A stretch of DNA of 64,000 nt, from the NCBI RefSeq assembly GCF_028610675.1, contig NZ_JAQQWS010000005.1:62001-126000 (forward strand), in the 5' to 3' direction. This stretch comes from Alkalihalobacillus pseudalcaliphilus. Its GTDB lineage: Bacteria > Bacillota > Bacilli > Bacillales > Bacillaceae_D. This document shows positions 1-8,312 of the stretch, piece after piece; the first letter of the stretch is position 1; each line of letters starts with the position of its first letter. Below the pieces are notes generated by a model. The model did no database searches, had not been told where the DNA came from, and saw nothing but the letters and a program-made list of their open reading frames with translations. The translations under genes and the position numbers were made by a program.

Positions 1-46
1 TAAAAGAATAGTGTTGGATTGTTTTTTTGAACTAAAGAATTACTGT

Positions 47-209
47 AACCCAGCGGGTGAGTCATGCGGTGACTCCCGCGGGACGTAGTGACGGGCTGAA
101 ATCCACTGGAGAAGCCAGTTCAGCGCCACCCCGAAGGACGTGAAGCATGATTTTCGGTAGCGATAGTTGGGTGCCTCATATGAGTATCAGCATCAACTTC
201 CATATAAAA
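47..209 (+). repeat. GC-rich dispersed intergenic repeat, family R1, full copy
   Basis: This block starts at AACCCAGCGGG, carries GACTCCCGCGGGACGTAGTG and GATTTTCGGTAGCGA, and ends in ACTTCCATATAAAA. The same order of motifs recurs at 7062-7176 and 42375-42533, and the right-hand part alone at 41153-41225 and 48981-49062. The middle can form a GC-rich hairpin. It lies downstream of the minus-strand transaminase and has no coding potential. Similar GC-rich repeats are common in Bacillaceae genomes; no function is implied by the sequence. Confidence 0.8.
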
Positions 210-232
210 AAGCCGCAAAAGCGGCTTTTTTA
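206..232 (-). terminator. Rho-independent terminator of dat
   Basis: A perfect stem AAAAAGCCGC / GCGGCTTTTT with an AAAA loop lies directly after the transaminase stop codon. It has U-runs on both strands and so could work in both directions. Confidence 0.85.
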
Positions 233-235
233 TCA

Positions 236-1066
236 TTACTTCTCTTTTTCAAAAGCTTCCTGTAGCTGTCTCGTAATCGGGCCAACTTCAAGTGTTACTT
301 CTACTTGCCCTTGAAACGACTTAATCGGCGTAACTTCTGAAGTAGTACTTGTAATAAAAGCTTCATCCGCATGCTCAATTACATCTTTAGGGAAAGCTTC
401 TTCAAAGACTTCATAACCAAGCTCTTTGGCCAATCCAATGACGACTTGTCGAGTAATCCCATTCAAAATTAAATTCGTTGCGGGATGAGTATAGAGTATA
501 CGATCCTTGATAAGAAATAAATTCGAAGATGAACCTTCTGTCACGATCCCATTACGATGTTGGATGGCTTCGTGACAATCATGATCTGCCGCTTCTCGCT
601 TAGCTAATACATTACCTAATAGGTTAATCGTCTTAATATCACAACGTAACCAGCGAATATCATCAGTTACCCAGACATCTATCCCATTTTGCTGAAGTTC
701 AACCTTGGAAGGCATTTCTTGTGTGTATCCCGTAATCACCGCTTTTTCGTTTCGGCTATATAAATGGTTACGCGGACTAATGCCTCGTGTCATTTGAACA
801 TAGATAATGCCATCTTGAAGCGCATTTTTCTTTACAAGCTCCATCAGCAATTCCTCTAATTTCGATAGAGACAACGTTAAGACCATATCTAATTTCTTGG
901 CACTTTCTTCAAAACGTTTTACGTGCATATCCATCGTAAACGGCTTTCCGTTATAAACACGAATCACTTCATAAATACCATCGCCAAAGTGATAACCGCG
1001 ATCATTTCTGTCAATTTTTGCTTGGTCTGCTACAATGATGTGTCCATTATCAATTACATATTCCAT
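236..1066 (-). CDS. dat: D-amino acid aminotransferase
   Basis: This is a PLP-dependent class IV aminotransferase of 276 aa that interconverts D-alanine/2-oxoglutarate and D-glutamate/pyruvate, feeding peptidoglycan precursors. Counting from the chosen start, the PLP lysine is K145 in RCDIKTINLL and the conserved glutamate is E177 in VTEGSSSN, exactly the positions of the well-studied Bacillus enzyme. The start was set at 1066 because GGAGG lies 8 nt upstream. A longer reading frame to 1177 exists, but it adds 37 residues unlike the family. It is transcribed divergently from splB. A branched-chain aminotransferase is the alternative, but the length and numbering favour Dat. Confidence 0.93.
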   Translation of the reverse strand: MEYVIDNGHIIVADQAKIDRNDRGYHFGDGIYEVIRVYNGKPFTMDMHVKRFEESAKKLDMVLTLSLSKLEELLMELVKKNALQDGIIYVQMTRGISPRNHLYSRNEKAVITGYTQEMPSKVELQQNGIDVWVTDDIRWLRCDIKTINLLGNVLAKREAADHDCHEAIQHRNGIVTEGSSSNLFLIKDRILYTHPATNLILNGITRQVVIGLAKELGYEVFEEAFPKDVIEHADEAFITSTTSEVTPIKSFQGQVEVTLEVGPITRQLQEAFEKEK

Positions 1067-1202
1067 TTTCATTACCTCCAAATCAATCTTCCACATAATC
1101 AGAACATTCCCTATATGAAATGTCAAATGATATTGCTTATTTATACGTAAGATCTCCAGAAAAGAGTCTACCCTCATAGGAAACTTGACACAGACTATTT
1201 TA

Positions 1203-1231
1203 ACATGAAAAAAATAATTTGGTGCATTCTA
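1203..1231 (+). promoter_or_regulatory. Putative sigma-G promoter of splB
   Basis: CATTCTA at 1225-1231 matches the sigma-G -10 consensus CATnnTA. ACATG at 1203-1207, 17 nt upstream, is close to the -35 consensus GnATR. Forespore expression is the known pattern for spl genes in B. subtilis. The assignment is by consensus only. Confidence 0.5.
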
Positions 1232-1256
1232 ACTAATAGATAGGAGTGAGTCAAAT

Positions 1257-2282
1257 ATGAAACCATTTATGCCACAGCTCGTTTATATTGAACCACAAGC
1301 CTTAGATTATCCATTAGGAAGAGAACTTAAAAGCAAATTTGAAAAGTTGGGAATTGAAATTCGAACGACAACCTCCCATAACCAAGTTCGTAATATCCCA
1401 GGTGATTCAGAATTGCAGCAGTATCGAAATGCGAAATCGACCTTTGTTGTTGGTGTACGTAAAACGTTAAAATTTGATACGTCTAAACCATCGGCCGAAT
1501 ATGCGATACCACTTGCGACTGGATGTTTTGCCCACTGTCACTATTGTTATCTTCAAACTACGTTGGGAAATAAACCCTATATAAGAACCTATGTGAATTT
1601 GGATGAAATATATGATGCGGCCGAAAAGTATATGCAAGAGCGAGCCCCAGACATTACTCGCTTTGAAGCTGCTTGTACTTCCGATATTGTTGGAATCGAT
1701 CATTTAACGCATTCACTAAAGAAAACCATTGAATTTATCGGTCAAAAAGAACATGGGCGGCTTCGATTTGTGACGAAATTCCATCATGTTGACCATTTAC
1801 TCGATGCGAAACACAATGGAAATACGAGGTTTCGTTTTAGCATGAACTCAGATTACGTCATCAAAAAATTCGAACCGGGAACCTCTTCTTTTCTAGAAAG
1901 AATTGAAGCGGCGGGTAAAGTCGCAAATGCAGACTATCCGCTTGGATTTATTATTGCCCCCTTATATCTTCACGACAATTGGGAGCAGGGTTACTTAGAA
2001 CTATTTGAACGATTAGAAGCGGAACTCCCTCACTATGCGAGAAAAGATTTAACCTTTGAATTAATCCAACATCGCTTTACAAAAACAGCGAAAAATATTA
2101 TTCAAAAAAGATATCCAAAGTCCAAGCTTGAAATGAATGAAGAAGAACGCAAATACAAATGGGGGAAATATGGTCGTGGCAAATATGTATATCAAACCGA
2201 ACAAGCCAATCATTTAAAAGAGACGATTCAAACGTATATTGACCGCTTTTTTCCTGAAGCGAAGATTGAATATTTTACGTGA
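1257..2282 (+). CDS. splB: Spore photoproduct lyase
   Basis: This radical-SAM enzyme of 341 aa directly reverses the spore photoproduct (5-thyminyl-5,6-dihydrothymine) in UV-damaged spore DNA during germination. The [4Fe-4S] cysteines are C90, C94 and C97 (CFAHCHYC, the CxxxCxxC variant typical of SPL). The H-atom donor cysteine is C140 in RFEAACTSD. GGAG precedes the ATG. No splA is seen upstream. A sigma-G-like promoter lies just before it. Length and all four cysteines are as expected for a working enzyme. Confidence 0.96.
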   Translation: MKPFMPQLVYIEPQALDYPLGRELKSKFEKLGIEIRTTTSHNQVRNIPGDSELQQYRNAKSTFVVGVRKTLKFDTSKPSAEYAIPLATGCFAHCHYCYLQTTLGNKPYIRTYVNLDEIYDAAEKYMQERAPDITRFEAACTSDIVGIDHLTHSLKKTIEFIGQKEHGRLRFVTKFHHVDHLLDAKHNGNTRFRFSMNSDYVIKKFEPGTSSFLERIEAAGKVANADYPLGFIIAPLYLHDNWEQGYLELFERLEAELPHYARKDLTFELIQHRFTKTAKNIIQKRYPKSKLEMNEEERKYKWGKYGRGKYVYQTEQANHLKETIQTYIDRFFPEAKIEYFT

Positions 2283-2426
2283 AATTCTATAGGTGTGGCA
2301 TTACTTTTGATTATTCGTTGTCCATAACGGTTGATTTATAGTAGAATAAAGAAGATGGACATAAAATGGACGGTAGTAATGCTTGAAGCTTGAAGTGCGT
2401 TGCTTGTGAATATTGGAGGGGACCCT

Positions 2427-2846
2427 ATGCCTACACCTAGTATGGAAGATTATTTAGAACGAATTTATTTATTGATTGAAGAGAAAGGATATGCCCGAGT
2501 ATCTGATATCGCGGAGGCGTTGGAGGTGCATCCTTCATCAGTAACAAAAATGGTGCAAAAGTTAGATAAGAGCGATTATCTCGTATATGAGCGGTATCGC
2601 GGCTTAATCCTGACGGCCAAAGGGAAAAAGATTGGAAAACGTTTAGTGTATCGCCATGACTTATTAGAAGATTTTATGAAAATGATTGGCGTTAATGAAG
2701 ATACGATTTATCAAGATGTGGAAGGAATTGAGCATCATCTGAGCTGGGATGCTATTGACCGGATTGGTGATTTAGTCCAATATTTTCAAGAGGATGAGAA
2801 GCGCCTTTATGACCTAAAAGAAGTTCAAAAGAAAAATGAAGAATAG
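2427..2846 (+). CDS. mntR: Manganese-responsive transcriptional regulator MntR
   Basis: This DtxR-family regulator of 139 aa represses manganese importers when Mn(II) is bound. It has an N-terminal winged helix (DNA-contact helix around HPSSVTKMVQ, residues 35-44) and a metal-binding/dimerisation domain. The known ligands D8, E11, H77, E99, E102 and H103 are all present at the same numbers as in B. subtilis MntR. The start was placed at 2427, where GGAGGGGA sits just upstream; a longer frame from 2400 lacks support. The metal targets (mntH, mntABC) are not in this window. Confidence 0.97.
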   Translation: MPTPSMEDYLERIYLLIEEKGYARVSDIAEALEVHPSSVTKMVQKLDKSDYLVYERYRGLILTAKGKKIGKRLVYRHDLLEDFMKMIGVNEDTIYQDVEGIEHHLSWDAIDRIGDLVQYFQEDEKRLYDLKEVQKKNEE

Positions 2847-2852
2847 AGCAAA

Positions 2853-2884
2853 GAATTCACTCGGTGTTGAGTGGATTCTTTTTT
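2853..2884 (+). terminator. Terminator after mntR
   Basis: A 10-bp stem GAATTCACTC / GAGTGGATTC (one G-U pair) is followed by a T-run. Confidence 0.85.
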
Positions 2885-3101
2885 GGTGAAAAGGTCCCTG
2901 TTATTAAAAGAAAACTACATCTTTTTGATGAAGAAGTGCTTGTAATAGGGGATATTTTCTTATAACCACGAATAAAAAATAAAGGAGCATAAAAATAGTA
3001 ACGGAAGATACCGTTTTATTTCAGCTTGAAAAGTTAAACCAAAATAGAAAGCTTAGATTCCCGTTCATTTATTCATAGTCTAGAATGAAGGAGGGCAATT
3101 G

Positions 3102-3998
3102 ATGAAAATCGATGGTGTTTTTGCCGGTGGTGGTGTTAAGGCGTTTGCTTTTGTTGGTGCTCTTCAAGTGATGGAAGAAAAGGGGATTCAATTTGAACGT
3201 GTCGCGGGTACTAGTGCCGGGGCAATCGTTGCAGCGTTAATAAAAGCAGGCTACACGAGTGAGGAATTGTTTACGCTATTAGATAGCTTAGAAATTGAAG
3301 AATTTAAAGATGAGCGCATGTCTTGGCTCCCTTTTACTGTAGCCAAGTGGTTACATTTATACTTTAAATTAGGGTTGTACAGGGGGGACCGATTAGAAGA
3401 GTGGTTGCGCGAAGCCTTGTTAGCTAAAGGGGTCTCAACCTTCGCTGATTTACCCGACCAATCGATAAAAATCGTAGCATCCGATTTGACACGTGGTCGA
3501 ATTATTGTTCTGCCGGATGATTTACCACAGTTTGGGTTGTTGCCAGAGCGTTATTCAGTGGCTAGAGCGGTGAGGATGAGCTGTAGCATTCCTTTTTTCT
3601 TTGAGCCGGTTAAATTGTATGACCGAAGGAATCGTGGACAATTTTCCTATATTGTCGATGGGGCTTTATTAAGTAATTTTCCGATATGGGTTTTTATTGA
3701 TAAGCGCACTAAGAAAAGGAAGAGGCCAGTTATTGGCTTTAAGCTCTCTCCTAACATGGATGAACGTCCTCCAAATGAAATAAAAAATGCATTAGGCTTG
3801 TACAAGGCATTATTTGAAACGATGACCAACGCCCATGATACACGTTATGTTGAAAAAGATGAGGCAAAGGATATTGTGTTTATTCCAATTAATCAATCGA
3901 TTAAAGCAACAAATTTTTCGATTACGGAAGATGAAAAGGAAGAGCTTGTACAACTCGGAAGGAGTAAAACATCGCTCTTTTTGCAGACATGGTCTTAA
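3102..3998 (+). CDS. yqhO: Patatin-like phospholipase, YqhO family
   Basis: This 298-aa protein has the patatin Ser-Asp dyad: the oxyanion glycines FAGGGVKA at residues 8-15, the nucleophile elbow GTSAG with S38, and the DGA motif in IVDGALLSNFP. The family hydrolyses acyl esters of membrane lipids; the substrate of YqhO is not known. The start was taken at the ATG at 3102 after AAGGAGGG, rather than the TTG immediately before it. It follows mntR, as in B. subtilis. Confidence 0.9.
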   Translation: MKIDGVFAGGGVKAFAFVGALQVMEEKGIQFERVAGTSAGAIVAALIKAGYTSEELFTLLDSLEIEEFKDERMSWLPFTVAKWLHLYFKLGLYRGDRLEEWLREALLAKGVSTFADLPDQSIKIVASDLTRGRIIVLPDDLPQFGLLPERYSVARAVRMSCSIPFFFEPVKLYDRRNRGQFSYIVDGALLSNFPIWVFIDKRTKKRKRPVIGFKLSPNMDERPPNEIKNALGLYKALFETMTNAHDTRYVEKDEAKDIVFIPINQSIKATNFSITEDEKEELVQLGRSKTSLFLQTWS

Positions 3999-4004
3999 TA
4001 TATA

Positions 4005-4042
4005 GAAGCCCCAGCTCTACTTAAGAGACTGGGGCTTTCTCG
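4005..4042. terminator. Bidirectional terminator between yqhO and yqhP
   Basis: The stem AGCCCCAG / CTGGGGCT, followed by TTTCT, lies between two convergent genes. Confidence 0.8.
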
Positions 4043-4044
4043 TA

Positions 4045-4458
4045 TTAAAATAAAGCACGATTCTTTTTTTTATTTTTTTTGCCTTCAATAACGGTCAGGT
4101 TATGAGACCGATTCCGTTGCACGGGCTTTTTCTTTTTTAAAGGAGCTACTTTTGAATGACTAGTTGGAGATTGAACATTTCGTAATGGAAACTTAGAAGG
4201 AGCACTTTTGTTAACGGTACTCGTTCGTTTTGCTTTTTGTAATTGTTTTCTAGATGGTCCAGAGCGCTGTGGCAAAAAGGGTGTTCCATATTGCTTCATC
4301 ATAAACAGACGATAAACAACAAAGATACCAACGATAAATAGAGCGATAAAGAGTAGTGTTCTTAATAATCCAAGTGGGTTCGTAACGATTTGGTGACTCA
4401 AGCCAACGATTGCCAAAATAACGACTGCTGGTACAAGGAATTGAAAAGCACGATGCAT
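4045..4458 (-). CDS. yqhP: YqhP-like small membrane protein
   Basis: This 137-aa protein of unknown function has two hydrophobic segments (about residues 4-20 and 28-48). A strongly basic cytoplasmic-type tail rich in K, R, S and P follows. Length and position between yqhO and yqhR match B. subtilis yqhP, and it runs opposite to its neighbours as there. The start was chosen at the ATG (4458) with GGAGGTG 11 nt upstream; an ATG 18 nt earlier has no ribosome binding site. Identification rests mainly on synteny and topology. Confidence 0.75.
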   Translation of the reverse strand: MHRAFQFLVPAVVILAIVGLSHQIVTNPLGLLRTLLFIALFIVGIFVVYRLFMMKQYGTPFLPQRSGPSRKQLQKAKRTSTVNKSAPSKFPLRNVQSPTSHSKVAPLKKKKPVQRNRSHNLTVIEGKKNKKKNRALF

Positions 4459-4702
4459 CTCCAGGTTCACCTCCATATTTATGTTAAATATGACACTTCT
4501 GTACTTAGTTATATTACAAACTTACCCAAACATGTTGCGGTATAAACGGGTTAGATAGGATTATCTTTTTTTGTACGTCATACATGTATTCGACAAGTTG
4601 GATTGTTTTCCTTTTGCCTGTTATTTAATTATACAATCTTTCTTACTATTTTTGCATGTGAAAATGAAAGTTCTGGATATACTAATTTTTGAGGTGAATG
4701 AG

Positions 4703-5185
4703 ATGGTCGAAAAACGTTTAGAACAAAATGAAAAAGAGCAGCAAATGTCTTTTCATACTAAAGTCGTTCTTATTGGTTTTTTTGGAGGACTTATTTGGTC
4801 AAGTGTTTGGTATTTTTCTTTCTTTTTTAATTTCATTCGAGTCGGTCCGGCCTTAATGTTATTGCCTTGGACGTTAGGAGATTGGAAGGATACATATATC
4901 GGACAACTTGTTGGGATTGCCGTTATTATGATTTTATCAATCGGACTTGCTTATTTGTATAAGGTGACCTTGCAGAAGGTGAAGTCGATGTGGGCTGGGG
5001 TGGGCTTTGGTATATTATTGTGGGTGCTTGTCTTTTATATATTAAACCCATTATTTCCAGGCTTAAAAACCGTCCAAAATTTAGATTCTAATACAATCGT
5101 CACTTCCATTTGCTTGTTTGCTTTATATGGATTGTTTGTGGGCTATTCGATTTCATATGAATATGGTGAGCAAAAGCGCGGATAA
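4703..5185 (+). CDS. yqhR: YqhR-like integral membrane protein
   Basis: This 160-aa protein has four predicted membrane segments: around KVVLIGFFGGLIWSSVWYF, LVGIAVIMILSIGLAYLY, VGFGILLWVLVFYIL and TSICLFALYGLFVGYSI. A short charged N-terminus precedes them. The start was placed at 4703, with GAGGTGA upstream, because a longer upstream frame has no ribosome binding site. Function is unknown; the name rests on its place before aroQ. The B. subtilis neighbour yqhQ (DUF1385) is absent between yqhP and this gene. Confidence 0.75.
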   Translation: MVEKRLEQNEKEQQMSFHTKVVLIGFFGGLIWSSVWYFSFFFNFIRVGPALMLLPWTLGDWKDTYIGQLVGIAVIMILSIGLAYLYKVTLQKVKSMWAGVGFGILLWVLVFYILNPLFPGLKTVQNLDSNTIVTSICLFALYGLFVGYSISYEYGEQKRG

Positions 5186-5223
5186 TCATTTGACTCACAA
5201 GTTGATTGGCTCATTTCCGTGCG

Positions 5224-5268
5224 AACTTTGGTCCGTGGTTAAGTGAACTTAGCTTACGGTCCAAAGTT
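5224..5268 (+). terminator. Hairpin after yqhR, probable weak terminator
   Basis: The inverted repeat AACTTTGGTCCGT / ACGGTCCAAAGTT (one mismatch, 19-nt loop) is followed by a C/T-rich but not pure T stretch. Confidence 0.45.
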
Positions 5269-5348
5269 TCTCAACCCCTTTTGTTTCTTTCCAGTTGATA
5301 AAATCATTGGTCATATTGGAATGAGTTTACGCTTATTTCCGACAATTA

Positions 5349-5357
5349 TGTTACAAT
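5349..5357 (+). promoter_or_regulatory. Extended -10 upstream of aroQ
   Basis: TGTTACAAT matches the extended -10 TGnTAnnAT, 36 nt before the aroQ start. No convincing -35 is present. Confidence 0.45.
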
Positions 5358-5392
5358 AGAAAGGATTGTACATATAAAAAGGGGGTGAATCT

Positions 5393-5833
5393 TTGAAAAC
5401 GATTCTAGTCTTAAACGGTCCTAATTTAAACCGACTTGGCCTTCGAGAACCTGGTGTTTATGGTCACCAAACATTAGTAGACTTAGAGAATACACTTCAT
5501 GAAGAAGCTGCAAAATTAAATGCTCAGGTGATTTGTAAGCAATCTAACCATGAAGGTCAGTTAATTGATTGGATACATGAATATGCAGATGATGTCGCTG
5601 GATTGGTGATAAATCCTGGTGCATTTACTCATTACAGCTATGCGATAAGAGATGCAATTGCCTCGGTTTCGTACCCTGTTATTGAGGTTCATATATCTAA
5701 TGTGCATGCTCGCGAAACGTTTAGGCATCATTCCGTGACAGCACCCGTAACTAAGGGACAAATTGTAGGCTTAGGTTTACAAGGGTATCACCTCGCTTTA
5801 TTAGCGTTATTATCGGAAGGGGACAAATCATAA
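5393..5833 (+). CDS. aroQ: Type II 3-dehydroquinate dehydratase
   Basis: This shikimate-pathway enzyme of 146 aa converts 3-dehydroquinate to 3-dehydroshikimate. Type II signatures are visible: NGPNLNRLG at residues 8-16, Y23 in the lid loop, INPGAFTHYSYAIRDA, and VEVHISN with the catalytic histidine. The start codon is TTG, preceded by GGGGGTG. Its stop overlaps the start of the next gene by one base (TAATG), so translation is likely coupled to the peptidase. Confidence 0.96.
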   Translation: MKTILVLNGPNLNRLGLREPGVYGHQTLVDLENTLHEEAAKLNAQVICKQSNHEGQLIDWIHEYADDVAGLVINPGAFTHYSYAIRDAIASVSYPVIEVHISNVHARETFRHHSVTAPVTKGQIVGLGLQGYHLALLALLSEGDKS

Positions 5834-6900
5834 TGAGTCGAATTGAAGCTTTACGTGCGAAATTATCTGAAAACAAAGTCGATGCCCTAATTATTGCAAG
5901 TGGTATCAATAGACGTTATGTCACTGGTTTTTCTGGTTCTGCTGGAATTGCGTTAGTAAGTGAAAAAGAAGCTTTATTTATTACGGATTTCCGTTATGTG
6001 GAGCAGGCTAAGGAACAAGCAAAAGGTTTTGAAATTATTCAACATACAGGTCCAATTACAGAGGAGCTTGCAAAGCAAATTGAAAGACTTGGAGTTAAGT
6101 ATGTAGGGTTTGAAAAAACACATGTAACCTATTCGACTTTTGAAGCGTATAAGGCGGCGGTAACTTCCGCACAACTAGTACCTGTCGGTGGTATTGTTGA
6201 AGGTTTACGACTTTATAAGGATGAGGCAGAAATTTCTGTGATGAAAGAAGCGGCAAAGATTGCTGATGCGGCATTTGAGCATATTATTACGTTCATTAAG
6301 CCTGGAGTTAGAGAAATTGATGTTTCTAATGAGTTAGAGTTTTTCATGAGAAAACAAGGGGCGATTAGTTCTTCATTTGATATTATCGTTGCCTCTGGTT
6401 ACCGATCTGCCTTACCACACGGTGTGGCGAGTGATAAAGTAATTAATGAAGGTGAACTAGTCACGTTAGATTATGGAGCTTATTATCAAGGCTATTGTTC
6501 AGATATAACTCGTACCTTGGCAGTTGGCGAAATTAGTGATGAGCTACGTAAAATTTATGATACGGTTTTTGAAGCTCAAAAACGTGGCATGGAAGGCATT
6601 AAGGCTGGTATAACAGGTATTCAAGCAGATGCATTAACTCGTGACTATATTAAAGAACAGGGCTATGGTGAATATTTTGGGCACTCAACTGGGCATGGCT
6701 TAGGTATGGAAGTTCATGAGGCACCTGGTCTATCCTTTAAATCTGATACCGTTTTAGAACCAGGTATGGTTGTCACGGTTGAACCAGGCATTTATATCCC
6801 TAACGTAGGTGGGACGAGGATTGAAGATGATATTTTAATAACAAAAGAAGGAAATGAATCCTTCACTTCATCTCCAAAGGAATTAATCACATTAGGATAA
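5833..6900 (+). CDS. yqhT: Xaa-Pro aminopeptidase, YqhT family (M24B)
   Basis: This 355-aa metallopeptidase has a creatinase-like N-terminal domain and a pita-bread catalytic domain. The five metal ligands are readable: the two aspartates in LDYGAYYQGYCSDITRT, the histidine in FGHSTGHGLG, the glutamate in TVEPGIYI and the glutamate in GTRIEDDI. It removes N-terminal residues before proline and is cytoplasmic, with no signal peptide. Coupled to aroQ by a 1-nt overlap. In B. subtilis efp follows directly; here a repeat element separates the two. Confidence 0.93.
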   Translation: MSRIEALRAKLSENKVDALIIASGINRRYVTGFSGSAGIALVSEKEALFITDFRYVEQAKEQAKGFEIIQHTGPITEELAKQIERLGVKYVGFEKTHVTYSTFEAYKAAVTSAQLVPVGGIVEGLRLYKDEAEISVMKEAAKIADAAFEHIITFIKPGVREIDVSNELEFFMRKQGAISSSFDIIVASGYRSALPHGVASDKVINEGELVTLDYGAYYQGYCSDITRTLAVGEISDELRKIYDTVFEAQKRGMEGIKAGITGIQADALTRDYIKEQGYGEYFGHSTGHGLGMEVHEAPGLSFKSDTVLEPGMVVTVEPGIYIPNVGGTRIEDDILITKEGNESFTSSPKELITLG

Positions 6901-7061
6901 CCATATCAAAATGGATGACAAAGCAACCCATCACAAACAAGTTTAAAAGTGTGGTTTGGCTCTTTAACTGTTGGCACATCCTTCAATTTGATATTGTTCT
7001 TTTTCGTTCTAAAGAAAAGTATTAAAGTATTAGATTGTATTAATACTTGAGAATCAGCAGT

Positions 7062-7176
7062 AACCCAGCGGACGAGTCATGCGGAGACTCCCGCGGGAGA
7101 TAGTGGAAGAGCATGATTTTCGGTAGCGATGAGTAGAGCTCCGTTCATGAGTATCAGCACTAACTTTCATATAAAA
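7062..7176 (+). repeat. Dispersed intergenic repeat R1, internally deleted copy
   Basis: It begins AACCCAGCGGACGAGTCATG and ends ACTTTCATATAAAA like the copy at 47-209. It lacks the central hairpin arm (about 50 bp missing between the CCCGCGGGA and GCATGATTTTCGG motifs). It sits between yqhT and efp, which are adjacent in B. subtilis. Confidence 0.8.
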
Positions 7177-7199
7177 ATATAGGTAGCTAACCATATCTA

Positions 7200-7208
7200 T
7201 GGTATAGT
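7200..7208 (+). promoter_or_regulatory. Extended -10 of efp
   Basis: TGGTATAGT matches TGnTATAnT, 54 nt before the efp ATG and just downstream of the inserted repeat. It may give efp its own promoter. Confidence 0.4.
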
Positions 7209-7261
7209 ATTGATTGTGACTTTGTTCTGCAATAGCAGGCGATAAGATGGAGGAAACAATA

Positions 7262-7819
7262 ATGATTTCAGTAAATGATTTTAAAACAGGATTAACGATT
7301 GAAGTGGATAATGGAATTTGGCAAGTAATGGAATTCCAACATGTAAAGCCAGGTAAAGGTGCGGCATTTGTTCGTACTAAGCTTCGTAACTTACGTACGG
7401 GCTCAGTCCAAGAAAGAACATTCCGTGCCGGTGAAAAAGTAGCCAAAGCTCATATTGAAAATCGTCGTATGGCGTATTTATATGCAAGTGGCGATACACA
7501 TACCTTCATGGATAACCAATCCTATGAGCAATTAGAGCTGCAAACGGGACAAATTGAACATGAGCTTCAATTTTTAAAGGAAAACATGGAAGTTCAAATT
7601 ATGAGCTACCAAGGTGAGACTTTAGGAGTTGAGGTACCAAACACAGTGGAATTAGAAGTAACAGAAACAGAACCGGGCATTAAAGGTGATACAGCCTCTG
7701 GTGGTACGAAACCAGCAACACTTGAGACAGGTTTAATTGTTCAAGTACCTTTCTTCATTAACCAAGGTGATGTTTTGATTATCGATACGCGTAGCTCTAG
7801 TTATGTATCAAGAGCTTAG
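7262..7819 (+). CDS. efp: Elongation factor P
   Basis: EF-P (185 aa, the usual length) binds between the P and E sites of the ribosome and rescues stalling at consecutive prolines. The loop residue that is modified in Bacillus is K32 in HVKPGKGAAF. Three beta-barrel domains fit the length. The start at 7262 follows GGAGG by 8 nt and gives the canonical N-terminus MISVNDFKTG; a frame from 7247 would add five residues. A terminator follows, separating it from the spoIIIA region. Confidence 0.97.
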   Translation: MISVNDFKTGLTIEVDNGIWQVMEFQHVKPGKGAAFVRTKLRNLRTGSVQERTFRAGEKVAKAHIENRRMAYLYASGDTHTFMDNQSYEQLELQTGQIEHELQFLKENMEVQIMSYQGETLGVEVPNTVELEVTETEPGIKGDTASGGTKPATLETGLIVQVPFFINQGDVLIIDTRSSSYVSRA

Positions 7820-7837
7820 TGATATAGAAGAAATGAG

Positions 7838-7873
7838 ATTCAAGGTCAAATATGATCTTGGGTCTTTTTTTTG
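7838..7873 (+). terminator. Terminator after efp
   Basis: The stem CAAGGTC / GATCTTG is followed by a run of eight T residues. Confidence 0.7.
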
Positions 7874-8019
7874 TCTAATTTTATGAAAGAGAGTGGGGTG
7901 GTCTTTTAATAAAGGTATCAAATGGCCATTGTTGGATCTGTTGCTCATTTTTGTTCTTAACTCGTCCTTTTCTACATAAAGTTTTATAAAGCCGAATGGA
8001 TCTAATTAGAGGTGAATAG

Positions 8020-8301
8020 ATGAAATCTTGGTTTATTTCGATAGAGTTAGCCTTAATTGTCATGGTGATGTTACGGATTTTTTCAGGTTTGATTGAAATA
8101 AGTGCAGCAATGTTAATGCTCAAGCTCAACTCCATAGAAAAAGCGATAGGAGTAAATGCTGCATTGGCTATTATTGGGCCAACGGTTTTTTTAACATCCA
8201 TTCTTGTAGGATTAGTAGGGATGTCTGATAAATTATCACTTTCCAAATTTCTCTTTATCGGTGCAGGTGTCATTTTAATCTTTATTGGAATTCGAAAGTA
8301 G
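8020..8301 (+). CDS. yqhV: YqhV family small membrane protein (DUF2619)
   Basis: This 93-aa protein has about three hydrophobic segments and few charged residues except a short KLSLSK stretch and the RK end. GAGGTG precedes the ATG. It stands immediately upstream of spoIIIAA, as in B. subtilis, 11 nt away, so it may share the mother-cell transcript. Function unknown. Confidence 0.85.
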   Translation: MKSWFISIELALIVMVMLRIFSGLIEISAAMLMLKLNSIEKAIGVNAALAIIGPTVFLTSILVGLVGMSDKLSLSKFLFIGAGVILIFIGIRK

Positions 8302-8312
8302 GAGGAGCTCTC

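Noticed and set aside
923..1150. Plus-strand ORF inside dat
   Set aside because: A shadow frame of the strongly supported transaminase on the other strand, without a ribosome binding site.
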